A DNA stretch of 64,000 bases from Sphagnum compactum (lineage: Eukaryota; Bryophyta; Sphagnopsida; Sphagnales), in assembly GCA_965153455.1 (NCBI GenBank), contig OZ234502.1, positions 10,323,495-10,387,494 of the forward strand. The letters run 5' to 3'. The position numbers and the translations under genes were made by a program. Of the stretch, positions 24,748-36,077 are shown piece by piece (position 1 is the stretch's first letter; each line of letters begins with the position of its first letter). Under the pieces are notes generated by a model that was not told the origin of the DNA, made no database searches, and was given only the letters and a program-made list of their open reading frames with translations.

Positions 24748-24756
24748 GATAACCGG
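24748..24756 (+). promoter_or_regulatory. GATAACCGG motif upstream of the amidohydrolase gene
   Basis: GATAACCGG followed by CGGATCATATCACCC, about 400 bases upstream of the start codon at the border between GC-richer genic DNA and AT-rich repeat DNA. It matches the motif at 10654-10662 exactly. Function is inferred only. Confidence 0.35.
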
Positions 24757-24799
24757 CGGATCATATCACCCATACTGGTTTGCATCACTACACCATTGG

Positions 24800-26660
24800 A
24801 TCCATATATTTTATTTTATTTTATTTTATGGGTTTTTTGGTTTAATTATTTTAGTTTAGCACTTTTTTAATTATGCAACCAATTTTTGTTGAAGGACCAT
24901 GTTCTATAAGAATTGGGTTGCTTCAATGTTGTAACAGTTTTTAGGGTTTGCAATAGATTTTTAGTTAGTATTCATGTTGGGTGGATATTAACCTTTGAAC
25001 ATACCAGCTCATTTTAATATCAAAATGGTGATATGAAGACCATAGCCAATGTTTGCAGCTACGGTCTTTAGATCACCATTTTTTTATTTTCTTGGTACTA
25101 AGGTAAACACACCTATGGACGGACACACGTCTATAAGTGAACACCCATTATGTTTAGAAAACGGCCCATGACCAATGTAACCCTAATCCTCTCAACATTC
25201 AATTTTTCTTTTAATGATTGAATGTTTGCCCATAAATTTTTGTGTTTGGACATTTACCCCTTACACCAACAAAACGAACTTTTGTGTCCATTTTTTTTTT
25301 TTTTTGGGTTTGGATATTTTGTTGTTGTGTTTGGATATGGGCGTTATTTGTGCCCAAATTTTTTTTAAGTGTTTATTCTTGAAAAAGGGTGGGGTTTTTG
25401 GGGTTTCATCAATGAACCACCACAAGGAATGTTGTATTTGGTTATAGATTATTTAAAGTTCGTAACAAGAAAATAATGGAGGGAGGCAACAGTTGTTAAA
25501 TTAGGGTTTAAAAATTAGGGTTTAATGCTATAATGCACATGTTCCAAAACGATTAAATTTTGTCAAAGCACCCTTAACATAGTATGGTGATTTACACCCA
25601 TCAAAGTGCACACTTTGGTACCCCATACAAACTTGATGCCAAAACACAAAAAAACATTTAGAACAAGGTTTAGGGTTGAAAGTTTCACTCTCATTCCATT
25701 TCTCTCATTCTCACCAAGCTCATTTTAAGCTGAGAATGTCAAAGTTACCAAATAGTATGGAGGAGGAGTTGTAACATTTCTTAGAGTTCCTTTGTCGTCA
25801 TGCAATACTTTTGAAACAAGGATCAAAAGGTTTATGTTCAAGTTATGGGATCACATTAGGTCAAGGAGAGGATAGGGTGAAAATTGGGTTTGATTTTCAG
25901 AGATTGCCATCAAAACTTCAAATTCCAACCACCAAAATAAATCTTAGTGCAAATCAAGAAAATACAAAGGTCAAAGTAAAGGGGGATGGTTAGGAATGAC
26001 CATTTAGAGTTCAATTTCCATCAATCAAGGTAGAGCAGTATGCATTTCAAGTAAATCTAAGGGTGAAAGGAAAGGTAGACCAACAACTTTCAATGTTTAT
26101 TCGTTTTCTAAAATTTTTACCAATAATCAAGGTAGAAAAAGAGGAAGGGAAGCATGAAACAAGGGAGGAAATATAGGGGCACTTGCACATTTCAATTCCA
26201 GATCCACTAAAAAATATTTTCAAACCTTTGATAAACTTCACAAAAAGAAATTTTCTAAATACTTGTATTATTGGTGGATACAAATATTTAGTGTGGGAAG
26301 ATTTTTCAAGGTTCTATGAACTCATGACCTCAAAGGGTGAACTTGAAGCATATGCTTTCAAAACCTACCCTAACTTCGCGAACTTTGTGTGGTTTTAGGG
26401 TGATTACAAGAAACATAAAGGCATACCTTTAGTGGGAAAGGATTACATATGCCCTTCCAATTGGAGGCTTGGGCCAAGAGGGGTTAGTTTAAAATGATGT
26501 ATGTTGTCCTTCGAAAGCATTGATTCGATTTCCTAGACCAACCAACGGATAAGGAAAACCTTTTGACAAAAATTATACCTACTACACTTGTTACACTTGC
26601 TACACCTATTATAAATATATGACAAACAACACTTACGTCAAACACACCAAACACGCAATG
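24800..26660. other. AT-rich repeat-like DNA, no intact gene
   Basis: Starts with a (TTTTA)n microsatellite at about 24807-24828. The frame at 26183-26398 (DPLKNIFKPLINFTKRNF, then IIGGYKYLVWEDFSRFYELM) looks like an eroded protein, but I do not recognise the family. It lies just before the pogo-like transposase relic and could be part of the same or a neighbouring element. Confidence 0.4.
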
Positions 26661-26665
26661 CCAAG

Positions 26666-27900
26666 TCAAAAGAAAGCACCCACTAGGAACAAAAATATCA
26701 ACATGGATTGATCAAACTCTTGAAGAAGCAATGGAGGTTGTTGAACCAGCGACCCATTCCTTACGAAAAGTAAATAGGTAATGGGGAATATCACTTACTT
26801 CCCTATTTGATCATCTAAACGGTAAAATAAATAGCCGCAAAATGGGACCATCAAGTGTGTTAACGAAGGAAGAAGACAAAACCATAGTTGAATGGACATT
26901 AGTTATGCAAGAATGTGGGTTGTCCATCACCATACAATAGTTTGAAGTTGAAGGTTGTAGTAATCACATAAACAACACCAACACCATTCAGGGATGATGT
27001 TCCAAGAAACTTTTAGTGGAAATGGTTCCAAAAAAGGCATTCTAATATAAGCATCAAATAAGTAGAGGGGTTAAAAGTCTCAGGAACACAAGGACACATT
27101 GCTGATTTTTGTAAATCCTTTTATTCCAACTTGGTAGCCCTTACCAACAACACAAATATAAGCCATACCACATTTGGAATTCATAAAAAACAAGGATTCA
27201 AATAGATAGGCAAGCAGGAGCTAGGGTTTTGGCCAAAAGGGGTTCACAAACAATTCACAACACCATACCCAAGTCCCAAAAGTGGTTAATGAAAATTGTG
27301 ATGTCAATGTTGATGGGTCAGTTCTGTCAGGGCCTACATATTCAAAGCAGAAAGATTATGTAATAATCACATCCAACAATGAAAACCAAAAACATGTATG
27401 GCAATGTAGACAAAGGCATGGATGACAAGTTTCCTCTTCAAAAGAATATGAGTTCATTTTGCAAAGACTATGTTTTAGGTGGGATCTCCCAAACCAATCG
27501 TCATTCATTAATTTTAGATGGTCACAGATCACATGTTACACTAGAAGCCTTAGAACAAACAATGACCTTTGGTTTAAACATGATAACCCTACCTTTGCAA
27601 ACTTCACATGCATTCCAACCCCTTGATGTTTCATGTTTTGAGCCATTCAAAACTACATTTAAGAAAAAGGATGTGACTATGGCTAAAAGTAAATACTAAG
27701 AACCAAACAAAATTACATTTGTTAACTAGGTGGCCTTGGACCAATCCTTGACATCACAAAACATTAGGTATGATTTTAATGTTATTGGAATATGGCCACT
27801 TAACCCTAGAACAATGGACAATCGAATAACACTTTCAACCATTTACACAATAACATCAACAACATTAGGAAATGAAGAGGGTGAAGGTGAAGAGGGTTAA
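26666..27900 (+). pseudogene. Pogo-like (CENP-B/jerky-type) DDE transposase relic
   Basis: Read across stops and frameshifts, the segment keeps the order of a pogo-type transposase. An N-terminal helix-turn-helix region comes first (WIDQTLEEAMEVVEPATHSL, WGISLTSLFDHLNGK, GPSSVLTKEEDKTIVEW, MQECGLSI). The catalytic region follows (YHIWNS-stop-KTRIQ, QAGARVLAKRG, then HSLILDGHRSHVTLEALEQ and TSHAFQPLDVSCFEPFKTTF), and last comes IGIWPLNPRTMD. The second and third acidic residues survive (Asp in ILDGH and QPLDV). The position expected for the first, after WNS, is now a stop codon. With several other in-frame stops it cannot be functional. The longest surviving open part is 27379-27699. Terminal inverted repeats were not identified. 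Confidence 0.85.
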
Positions 27901-28700
27901 GGCGAAAAAGATTACATACCAAGTTGGTTAAGATGAACAAAAACAAAAAGCTACTACAAAATTATTTAACATAGCAAATATGGGTTTTGCAATAAAGGCT
28001 ACAAATGATCCTATAACTACACAACAAGAAGAACATCAATACTACGTGCAAAGGCCTCGAAGTCTAGTCGAAGAATTAGTCAAATAAACAATTAACATAA
28101 TTGAAGCAATTCAACATGAAGATGTTCCCACCTTAGTGAACCTTAATCAAAAGGCAATGCAATTGCATAACATGTTAGCCTTGCCCATCTACTTGCAAGA
28201 CCTACACAAGGCAAAAAATTGTTAGTGGATTACTTTAAACCACATATAGTGACCTCTATTGAATATTTGGGAATCTTGCAAGAAATTTTTTTGACAAAAA
28301 ATTAATAGAAAAACATAGTAAAACCAAATGAAGGGAGAGGGAGGAAAATAGAGCCAAAAAGTAACAAAGGCAATGGTTGCAACACAACGATCTGTAGAAC
28401 GAATAGCCAATTAATGTGCAAAGGCCCAATTTGATGCAACATGGACCGCAACAACAATTTAAAATGCAAGAAACACCTTCCACAAAAAATTCCAAATGGG
28501 TTGGTGTACACACCCCTTGGGATATCGGGGTGTGAACCTTATATTGATAATCAAAACACAACAAATGATTAAACATGTAGCAATGGCAAGGCAATGAATA
28601 AATGGGCATATTTTAACACATTTGTACTCACTAAGCTCATAACTGAATGAACATGAAGTGGGAGAGGATCACAACTACTATGACTTTGACAAGTAGGAAA
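27901..28700. other. Degraded flank of the pogo-like element
   Basis: A/C-rich sequence with scattered short frames and no recognisable domain. It may be the C-terminal tail and 3' end of the transposon, but I could not find its boundary. Confidence 0.35.
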
Positions 28701-28744
28701 ACACGAGCAATAACATCACAAAAAAAATTGAAAAAGAAGAGCAT

Positions 28745-29400
28745 CATGAAAAGAAAAACAGGAGTATCATAGGCTTGGAACAATTAAACTACTAAGAAAT
28801 AGTAGCAAAAGGAACATCATGGCTTGGAACAATTAGACCATTAAGAAGCATGAACAAAAGGAACATCATGGCTTGGAACAACTAGACCACCAAGAAGCAT
28901 GAACAAGAGGAGCATCATGGCTTGGAGCCACTAGATTACTAAAAAGAGGAGCATGAACATCACATACAATCAAAAGTAAAAGAAGCATGACAAAAATTGC
29001 AAGCAAGAGGAACATCACAATTTGGAACAATTGAACTGCTAGGAAGCATAAGCAAGAGGAGCATCATGACTTGGAGTCACTAGATTACCAGTAAGAGGAG
29101 TAGGAGCATCACATAAAAGCCATGAACAAAAAGGGGCATGACAAAAATCAAAAGCATTAGAAGCATTAATGAAAGCATGAGCAAGAAAAGCATCTTGAAA
29201 AGCATGAGAAAGAGGAGCATCATGGCTTTAGAGCAATTGGACCACCAAGAAAAAGGAGCAAGAGGAGCATCATGGCTTTAGAACAACTAGATTGCTGAGA
29301 AGCACAAACAAAAGAAACATCACAACTTGAAACAAATGCATTGTTAGGAAGCATAAGCAAAAGCTGCATCATGGCTTTGATTGTTTTTCAAGAAAACATG
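28745..29400. repeat. Tandem array with an approximately 49-bp period (CATCATGGCTTGGAACAA)
   Basis: The phrase CATCATGGCTTGGAACAA followed by TTAGACCACCAAGAAGCATG and AACAAGAGGAG repeats head to tail. Clear units start near 28815, 28864 and 28913, with more diverged units back to about 28760 and on to about 29400. The 49-bp period is not a multiple of three, so it does not preserve a protein frame. This looks like a small satellite beside the dead transposon. Confidence 0.7.
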
Positions 29401-30900
29401 CACAAAAGGAACGAAAAATCATTGGCTTGGAGCAAGAAGAGCACGAAGGAGGAGGAGCTCATGACTTTGCTAGAGGAGACGATTGTAGAGGTTGGAAAAA
29501 AGGTTATGGGGAATTTTTTTTTTCCAAAAGTAGAAGCATCAAGCTTCATGAGGACTAACCACCAGTGATTTTTCTTTTTTTGGAAAAAATACCAAATGTC
29601 AAATTTTGATTTCAAAATGGCAAAATTTGGGTGTTTTTTTAACCACCAAAATTAGAGGAACACTCCCTTGCATTTGACAACCACTAAAACACTAAATGTT
29701 CTACCATAGGTATGTTTACCTTAGTATTGGATTTTTAAAAAACTTTCAAGTACCTTCATGAATTGATGGATCAAAGGTGCACTAAAATTCATGACATGGA
29801 ATCTTGAGGTTGTATTAATAGATTGGTGTGTCAACTTGGGATTGGACAAAGATTGTTTAAACAATGTTTAAACAATGTTTATATAGTTTTGAAATGGTAA
29901 ATATTTTAATAATTCTTTTATATTTATTAAATTATTTTCAAATTTATTCACATGTTACATTTATTGTGGTTTCTTAATTTGTAAACATGTACTTTTTTTT
30001 AGTAGCATTGCCTTGGTATTAAGGTCTAAGGTTAATTTTTGGCCAATGTGTAGTAGGTATATATTTGTTATTGGGTAAAAATAGGATAATAGGAGTTGAT
30101 GACACCTTCATGGATTGTTGTGATTAGTCTTGACAAGTTGATGTGATAACATAATATTGGTAAAAAAAGTTTTGAAATAGTGTTCAACAAGAGTGCTTAA
30201 ATAACGTTTTTACATTGTTTTATTATGTTAAAAAATAATAGTTAAAAGCTTCAAACATGTTTTAAAATGTCTTATATTCATTGGGTTATTTTAAAACTAA
30301 TCCAAATGTTAAATTAGGAAACTTAAAAAGGTGTTATATAAATATAACATAAAATTTAAACTTTAATTTAGTTTACGAAACTTGTCAACATATAAAATTT
30401 ATTCATGATTATGCATAAATTGGTTCTTATTAACGTGATTGGACCTTACAGAAATTGATATAATCCAATCATTAAATTGGTGTTACTTCAATAATTCCCT
30501 ACCAGGCAAGTTTTGGATACAAGGCATTGTTATTGTTAAACCCCAAAGGATTCACCTTGCACCTTACTCAACATAATGGGCAAAGGTTTGACCATTTCAC
30601 AATAAGTATAATTCCTCAAAAAGATTGAAGTCCAACCTTATGTTAAAGGTGTTTCCTCATTTATGAAATTCAATCATAGTTGTTTAGCTCAAAAATTAAA
30701 TTATATTAGATTTATATGTTGGGTAAAACTTCAATTTTGATCATTTGGATTCCCACACTCACAATTGACCCAAGCCTTCATTCCAATGACCCCATTTTTG
30801 GTCCTTACCCCACACAATTGTGTTGTTTAAATGATGTCGGTGCTTTGTTATTGAATGATGTCTCACAAAACTCTTAATGGGGTTATAAGAATGACAAAAC
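29400..30900. other. AT-rich intergenic DNA, no gene seen
   Basis: The only longer frames (29341-29568 plus and 29388-29615 minus) overlap each other at the end of the tandem array and lack domain features. The remainder is AT-rich without clear repeats. Confidence 0.5.
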
Positions 30901-32580
30901 AATAAAAACACATGATTTTTTTGATTGGTTATTTTGATTAGATTGACCTTTTTATCATGTGTTCATTTGGACATCTAGTAAAAAAGGACCGAAAACAAAT
31001 TAGTCAAAATGGTTAAAGCTTAGTAAAATTGGGCATGTTGATTTGACATTCAATTAAATTAGCCATATTTTTCGAGAATGATTGCTTAACTTAACATTTT
31101 ATTACATTAAAAAAAAAAGGTGGGTAGATAATGATTATAAAATTATTATTATATGAAAATTATAATATATAACCTAGTTTGACCTAGTTAGCTATAGGCC
31201 TAACTATTAAGTTATCTGAATAAGTTTACTAATTTTAGGCCTAGATGATAGATTAGCTAATTAAACTAGGTAATAGCCTAAGTTTAAACCTAGCTAGTAA
31301 GGTATTTAGGTTAGGTAGGTTAGGTGTAGGTTAAGTATGTAGGTAGGTGAAGTAGGTAGGTAGATGGTCAATACACCTACCTACCTCCAACCTACCTATT
31401 TATACTTATTTTCAACCTATCTTTTGTTTATCTCCTATTACCTACCAACTTATTTACATGGTTTAACCTAGTTGTTTGTTAACTATTTTTATACCTACTT
31501 ATATACCAAATTTTGGAATAAACTTATAAAATGAATAAAAGTTTTCACATTTTCAATTGTGGTCCATTGGTAAAAAACTTGATTTATTTTCATGAAAATG
31601 AGGGGTTCAACTCCTTATACTTGCTACCTTTTCACAATATTCTTAATTAGGCATGCAAGCCTTGGATAGGTTAGGTAGCATATTATGGTGCAATAACATA
31701 GGTAAGTAAGTTAGCTACACTAAAAGATTTAAATTGCTTCCAACCATTTGGTTTGTAATTGCATGCAATTGATTGTCATTTATGTTTAGTTTGTAACTAA
31801 TAATTAAAAAAAGCAATGACATGGATGATTTTTCATCAAAGTAAATTGTATTAAGCCTTTTTGGTTGTATACGTGACCTCCTCATTGTTATTTATCCAAC
31901 TAATATGCAAGTAACAATACATGTCATAACATATGAACTAGGCTACCTACCTCCTTAACCATGCTATGATATGTTATACTACCTATATAACTAGATAGGC
32001 TAAATGAAATTATCCAGATACCAAGATATATAAGCTAGGCCAACCTACCTAGATACTTATTTAGGCTATGTTACGGTGTTAACCTAATTAAGTATCTAGT
32101 TACTAAATAGGTTATGCTACCTACTTACTTTAGTAGTCCGACGCTATGCAAATTACCTACCTATTTCCTAGGATATAGTTAGGCTAGGCTAGGCTACATT
32201 ACCCAAATTAATAGCTAGTTTAAGCTAGGAAACCTACATATGTAAATAATTACCATACACTAGAATACATACCAAGGTAGGGATTTAGACTAGGTTAACA
32301 TATGCTTACCTTAGTAGGTAACCAATGTAGCCTATCTACTTAAGCTAAGTTACCTAACTATTTGTTTAATTCCTATCTTTTTAACTAAATACCTCTACAT
32401 AGGTTAAACTACATAATTAAGCTATGGTAGGCTACATACATAGCAAGTTAGTGTAAATTATCTCCTTGCCTAAATACTTCACTATGTATTCAATTAATGT
32501 ACATATATCTACCTACCTCCTTACTTATCTAAGGATAATGTAGATACATTCCCATATGGTTTACATTAGTCTTCACATGC
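30900..32580. mobile_element. Decayed relative of the 7.5-kb CACTA element, in CCTA/TAGG-rich DNA
   Basis: 30910-31100 resembles the left interior of the element at 7542-8588: GACATCTAGTAAAAAAGGAC against TACATCTAGTCAAGAAGGAC, and CTTAGTAAAATTGGGCATGT against a matching block. As there, CCTA/TAGG tetranucleotide DNA follows (31310-31470), then a tRNA-like module at about 31549-31615 (TGGTCCATTGGTAAAAA and GGGGTTCAACTCC). CTAGG/CCTA-rich sequence continues to about 32.5 kb. Clear CACTA termini were not found, so the limits are approximate. Confidence 0.5.
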
Positions 32581-34170
32581 TTAAAAGAAACCCTAAAATA
32601 GAATTATTGGTAAACAATGCTTGTAAAAATGCCTTTGGAAGTAGATAGATATTGTACCTTTAGTCAATTTAGAAGCTAGGGATTGTTTTTGTTGGCCTTG
32701 CCTACCAAGGCGAGGATATTGTGTTTAGATTCACTATAGAGTATAGTAGCTTAAGGGACTTTGGCCCCTAGGTAATAGGTCTAGTTTTATATGAGGATTT
32801 TTAAAGATGATATTTTGGCTTGTGTTGAAACTCGAGATTACTTATAGAGGTATAATATCTTGAAGGATTTTGGTTTCTTTTAGAGGATTTTTTGAAGATT
32901 ATATTTTTGCATAGTGAAATATTTGAGTTTTCATAATTCTTCCTTTTCCTTAAGATACTTTTTAATGTAAATGGCAAGGCCCTAGTATGACACACCCCTT
33001 GTTCTTGGGTTCTCTTGGGAATGGGTATTCTACAAAGTTTTGTTCATAGGTAAAATGAATGTTTTGAGTTCTTAATACTTTCAAATTCTTGAACTTGGAG
33101 GGTCTTGTTTTTTCCTGAATCTTGATGATCTTGGAGGCTACCTACACATTTCCACCATTGTTGGAGGGGGGGGGGGGTGGGGGGGGGAGGGGTTTTAATT
33201 GTTACCAACATGAAAATCTTGTAGTCAAATTTTGTTTAAGAAGGATTCCATAAAAGATATAATTATGGAGTTTTGGTGCTCAACCCAAAAAAGAAAAAGA
33301 AGAAGAAAAAGTTTTGGCACTTATCCAAACATATTGAAGAGGTTCTAAGGGACGTTCTCAATAGCCATATTATGCAAATTATGAGTTCTATAGATTTTCC
33401 TTTTGTGGGTTAATTGAGAAGGTGCCAAGTGCAAACAAAGTTCAACTAAATGATTCCATCTTTATAAACAACTTTTTTCTCTACCCAAAAATGAACATCA
33501 CAAGAGCTTTGGGTTTAACTGAATGTGAAAATCTCACAATGTCATTCATAACACATTAAGTAAATTAATTATCATGAAGCATTCAAAAGAAAACCTTTAG
33601 TGTATTCGAAGAGTACCTTGAATGTCCCTCCTAAAAGAGAGAAGGGATCTTGCACCTACTCATTATAAGAGAGAGAGAGAGAGAGAGATTAAACCTATGA
33701 AGAACTATAGGTGTAGGTCCGTCCCACTCTTAAGGAGTAGGTGTAGCCACCGTCACCCCTTATGCCTTATGATCTTCATATGTGTTCATGATAATGTCGG
33801 CCTCATGTTTCACGAGGAGTAAAGCCTAGAGGTTGTGGACATTCCCAAAATGCCCGGCATGAAAATATGTGACCCGACTTGTCTCAAGTAGGCCCCTTAA
33901 ATTGGGGATGCCCCAGGTATATAAATTATCAAAATTTAAAAAAAAAATTGTTTAAATTTTTTCATAGAAAAAAACACTCCCAATCCCCTTAAAGGTCAAC
34001 TAAATATCCTTCCAAAGGGAGCTTGCAAAACATCCCCCTCCCCTCCCCACCCTGGCCCCCCACAATCCCCTATCAAATGAAAAAAGAGAAAAGGGGAAAA
34101 AAGGGAGAAAAAGGGATGAAATATATGGATGAAGAGGTAAACTGAATGAAGGAATATAGGTTAAAGTGCG
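32580..34170. other. AT-rich intergenic DNA with G-run and GA microsatellites
   Basis: Includes a G-dominated tract at about 33165-33193 and a (GA)n tract at about 33668-33688. No gene was recognised; the short frames at 32801-32995 and 33622-33822 have no support. Confidence 0.5.
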
Positions 34171-34227
34171 CTACATAATTAAAAGAGCTGATTAGAACCT
34201 TACTTACTACTGTGTATGTAATTAACA

Positions 34228-34310
34228 GAAAGATTAACATTAATTAATTAATTAATTAATTCGGAGACATCCTTAATCCACAGTTTGGACATGCCGAACT
34301 GCTCAGGATG
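34228..34310 (+). repeat. Detached unit of the promoter minisatellite
   Basis: AGATTAACATTAATTAATTA, then TCCTTAATCCACAGTTTGGA and CATGCCGAACTGCTC match the repeat unit of the array that starts 390 bases downstream. An internal (TTAA)n slip has lengthened it. Confidence 0.65.
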
Positions 34311-34697
34311 TTCAACCCGATGAGGGATTTAGCATTAAATGGCTAAAGGTTTTTTATAAAATTGTCTGAATATTATTAAAAAAACTATTTTAGAAAATGA
34401 TACGAATCTAAAATCAACGTCCAAATGTGACAAAATGTTTTTGAAATTTGAGGGGATTTTTTTTTTTCCAACAAAGGAATATTGTGACAGAATATTCTCT
34501 TTTAATTTTTTAAAATTTTCTTTCACATAAATAAAAATAAAAATGCTGCACAGAGGTATAATGTATGACAATGGTTTTTTTTTTTTCAGGAGTTTTATTT
34601 AGCCAAATCTGGTTATAAGCCAAATATGAAGTACAAATTTTTTTAATTGGTCTCTTATATTCATGGCTACACATTGAAAACCAGGTATTAAAATCTG

Positions 34698-35080
34698 GAA
34701 AGATTAACGTTGGTTAATTACGAGACCTCATTAATCAACAGTTTGGAGAGTGTGCTAAGTAGGTAACTGATTAAGAGGAAGATTAGCGTTGCTTAATTAC
34801 GAGACTTCCTCAATCAACAACTTGGAGACTGTGCTAAGTACCTGATTAAGATAAAGTTAGCGTTGATTAATTACGTGACTTCCTTAATCAACAGTTTGGA
34901 ATCTGGACACTGTGTTAGTACGTACCTATTGGAGAAAAAGATTAGGGTTAATTACGAGACTTCCTTAATCAACGGTTTGGACACACTGTGCTCTGTACCG
35001 GATTAAGAGAAAGATTAGCGTTAGTTAATTACGAGACTTTCTTAATCAACAGTTTGGACATGCGGGATTGCTCGGGATCT
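34698..35080 (+). repeat. Five-unit minisatellite upstream of the Agenet-ENT gene
   Basis: Units begin near 34701, 34780, 34854, 34939 and 35012 (spacing 73-85 bases). Consensus pieces in order are AGATTAGCGTT, TTAATTACGAGACTTCC, TTAATCAACAGTTTGGA and CTGTGCTAAGTACCTGATTAAG. Each unit holds two ATTA-type cores and an imperfect inverted repeat (TTAATTA with TAATCAA). The array ends about 1 kb before the start codon, just before a CT-rich leader-like region, so it probably lies in the promoter. Confidence 0.8.
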
Positions 35081-35731
35081 GTGTTTCTTTCCAAGCTCTC
35101 GTCGTGCTCGCTCGCTCTCTCGCTCGCCAGTTTGTCGTGTATTGCTGTGTTTTCTTTTTCTTTTTTTGTTGTCGTTGTTGTTTTCCTCTTCTTCTTCGCT
35201 TTGTGTGTGCGTGCGTGTGTTTTTTTCGGTTTTTCTCTTACTTGTGAGAAGGAAGTTCGGCATGGTGTTTTGTTTGGTTTTGTGTGTGCAGAGTTTTTGC
35301 GTTGTTTCCGGAGGTAGTAGTAGTAGTAGGGAAGGCGGTGGTGATGCAGATGTTTTGCAAATGAGTGAAGAATGGTGCAGGAGAGATGGCACAAGTTTGC
35401 GATCTTGGAGGTTATGATGATGACTCTTCGCTTTTGAGGAGCAGCAGAAGAGGAAGGAGAGAAGCAAGGAACACTGGATTCTCTGTCTTTTGTGTTTATA
35501 TCCAGTTTCGTTTCTGCTTTTGTTTTGTTACGAGAGTTTGAAGGTGACGATGGAGCTTAGAAACCGGTTTTTTTCCCTACGCTGTCAAGTGCGTGGTGCA
35601 ACTGCTCGAGAAATTCGCACCGATGGATTACATAGTAGCTTTAATCTTGCATGATTTCAGCAACTCCAAGTTCATCTGTGCAGAATGCCGACCGTCGAAT
35701 GACAACGTGAGACTCAGAAGAGGAAGAATCT

Positions 35732-35945
35732 CAAGTCGGCAATTGCAATTGTGCCGTTGATATTTCGGAAGCACGACTACCGTATTGACAGTAGGGAGGA
35801 AGGAAGGAAGTAGAGAGATAGAGAGAAGCAGAGCATAAGAGTTCTGAGATTATGATTGGGGAAGTATTTGCAGTCGGCAGTTGTAATTGTGCTGTTGACA
35901 TTCCAGAAGCACGAGTACCGTAGTGACAGTAGTGAGGAACGAGAG
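35732..35945 (+). repeat. Direct duplication in the Agenet-ENT leader region
   Basis: AGTCGGCAATTGCAATTGTG, GTTGATATTTCGGAAGCACG and ACTACCGTATTGACAGTAG at about 35732-35800 recur as AGTCGGCAGTTGTAATTGTG, GTTGACATTCCAGAAGCACG and AGTACCGTAGTGACAGTAG at about 35870-35940. Each copy is followed by a GAGAGA-rich stretch. The period is about 138 bp. It lies 130-350 bases before the start codon, probably in the 5' untranslated region. Confidence 0.75.
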
Positions 35946-36077
35946 AGAGAGAGGTTAGGGCAAAGAGAGATCTGATGTGATGCTCATGAGACTGCAAAGA
36001 AGCTCAAAACGGAGGAGAAAGTAGCGAGTTCTGGCCAAGGAAAGAGCAGGCAGAGAGAGAGACAGAGAGAGAGAGCC

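Noticed and set aside
28745-29400. CRISPR-like array
   Set aside because: Units are directly contiguous without unique spacers, diverge gradually and lie in plant nuclear DNA; it is a satellite.
35029-35467. Overlapping frames on both strands upstream of the Agenet-ENT gene
   Set aside because: Translations are low-complexity (Lys/Thr or Phe/Val/Cys runs) from a CT-rich leader; no domain or splice evidence.
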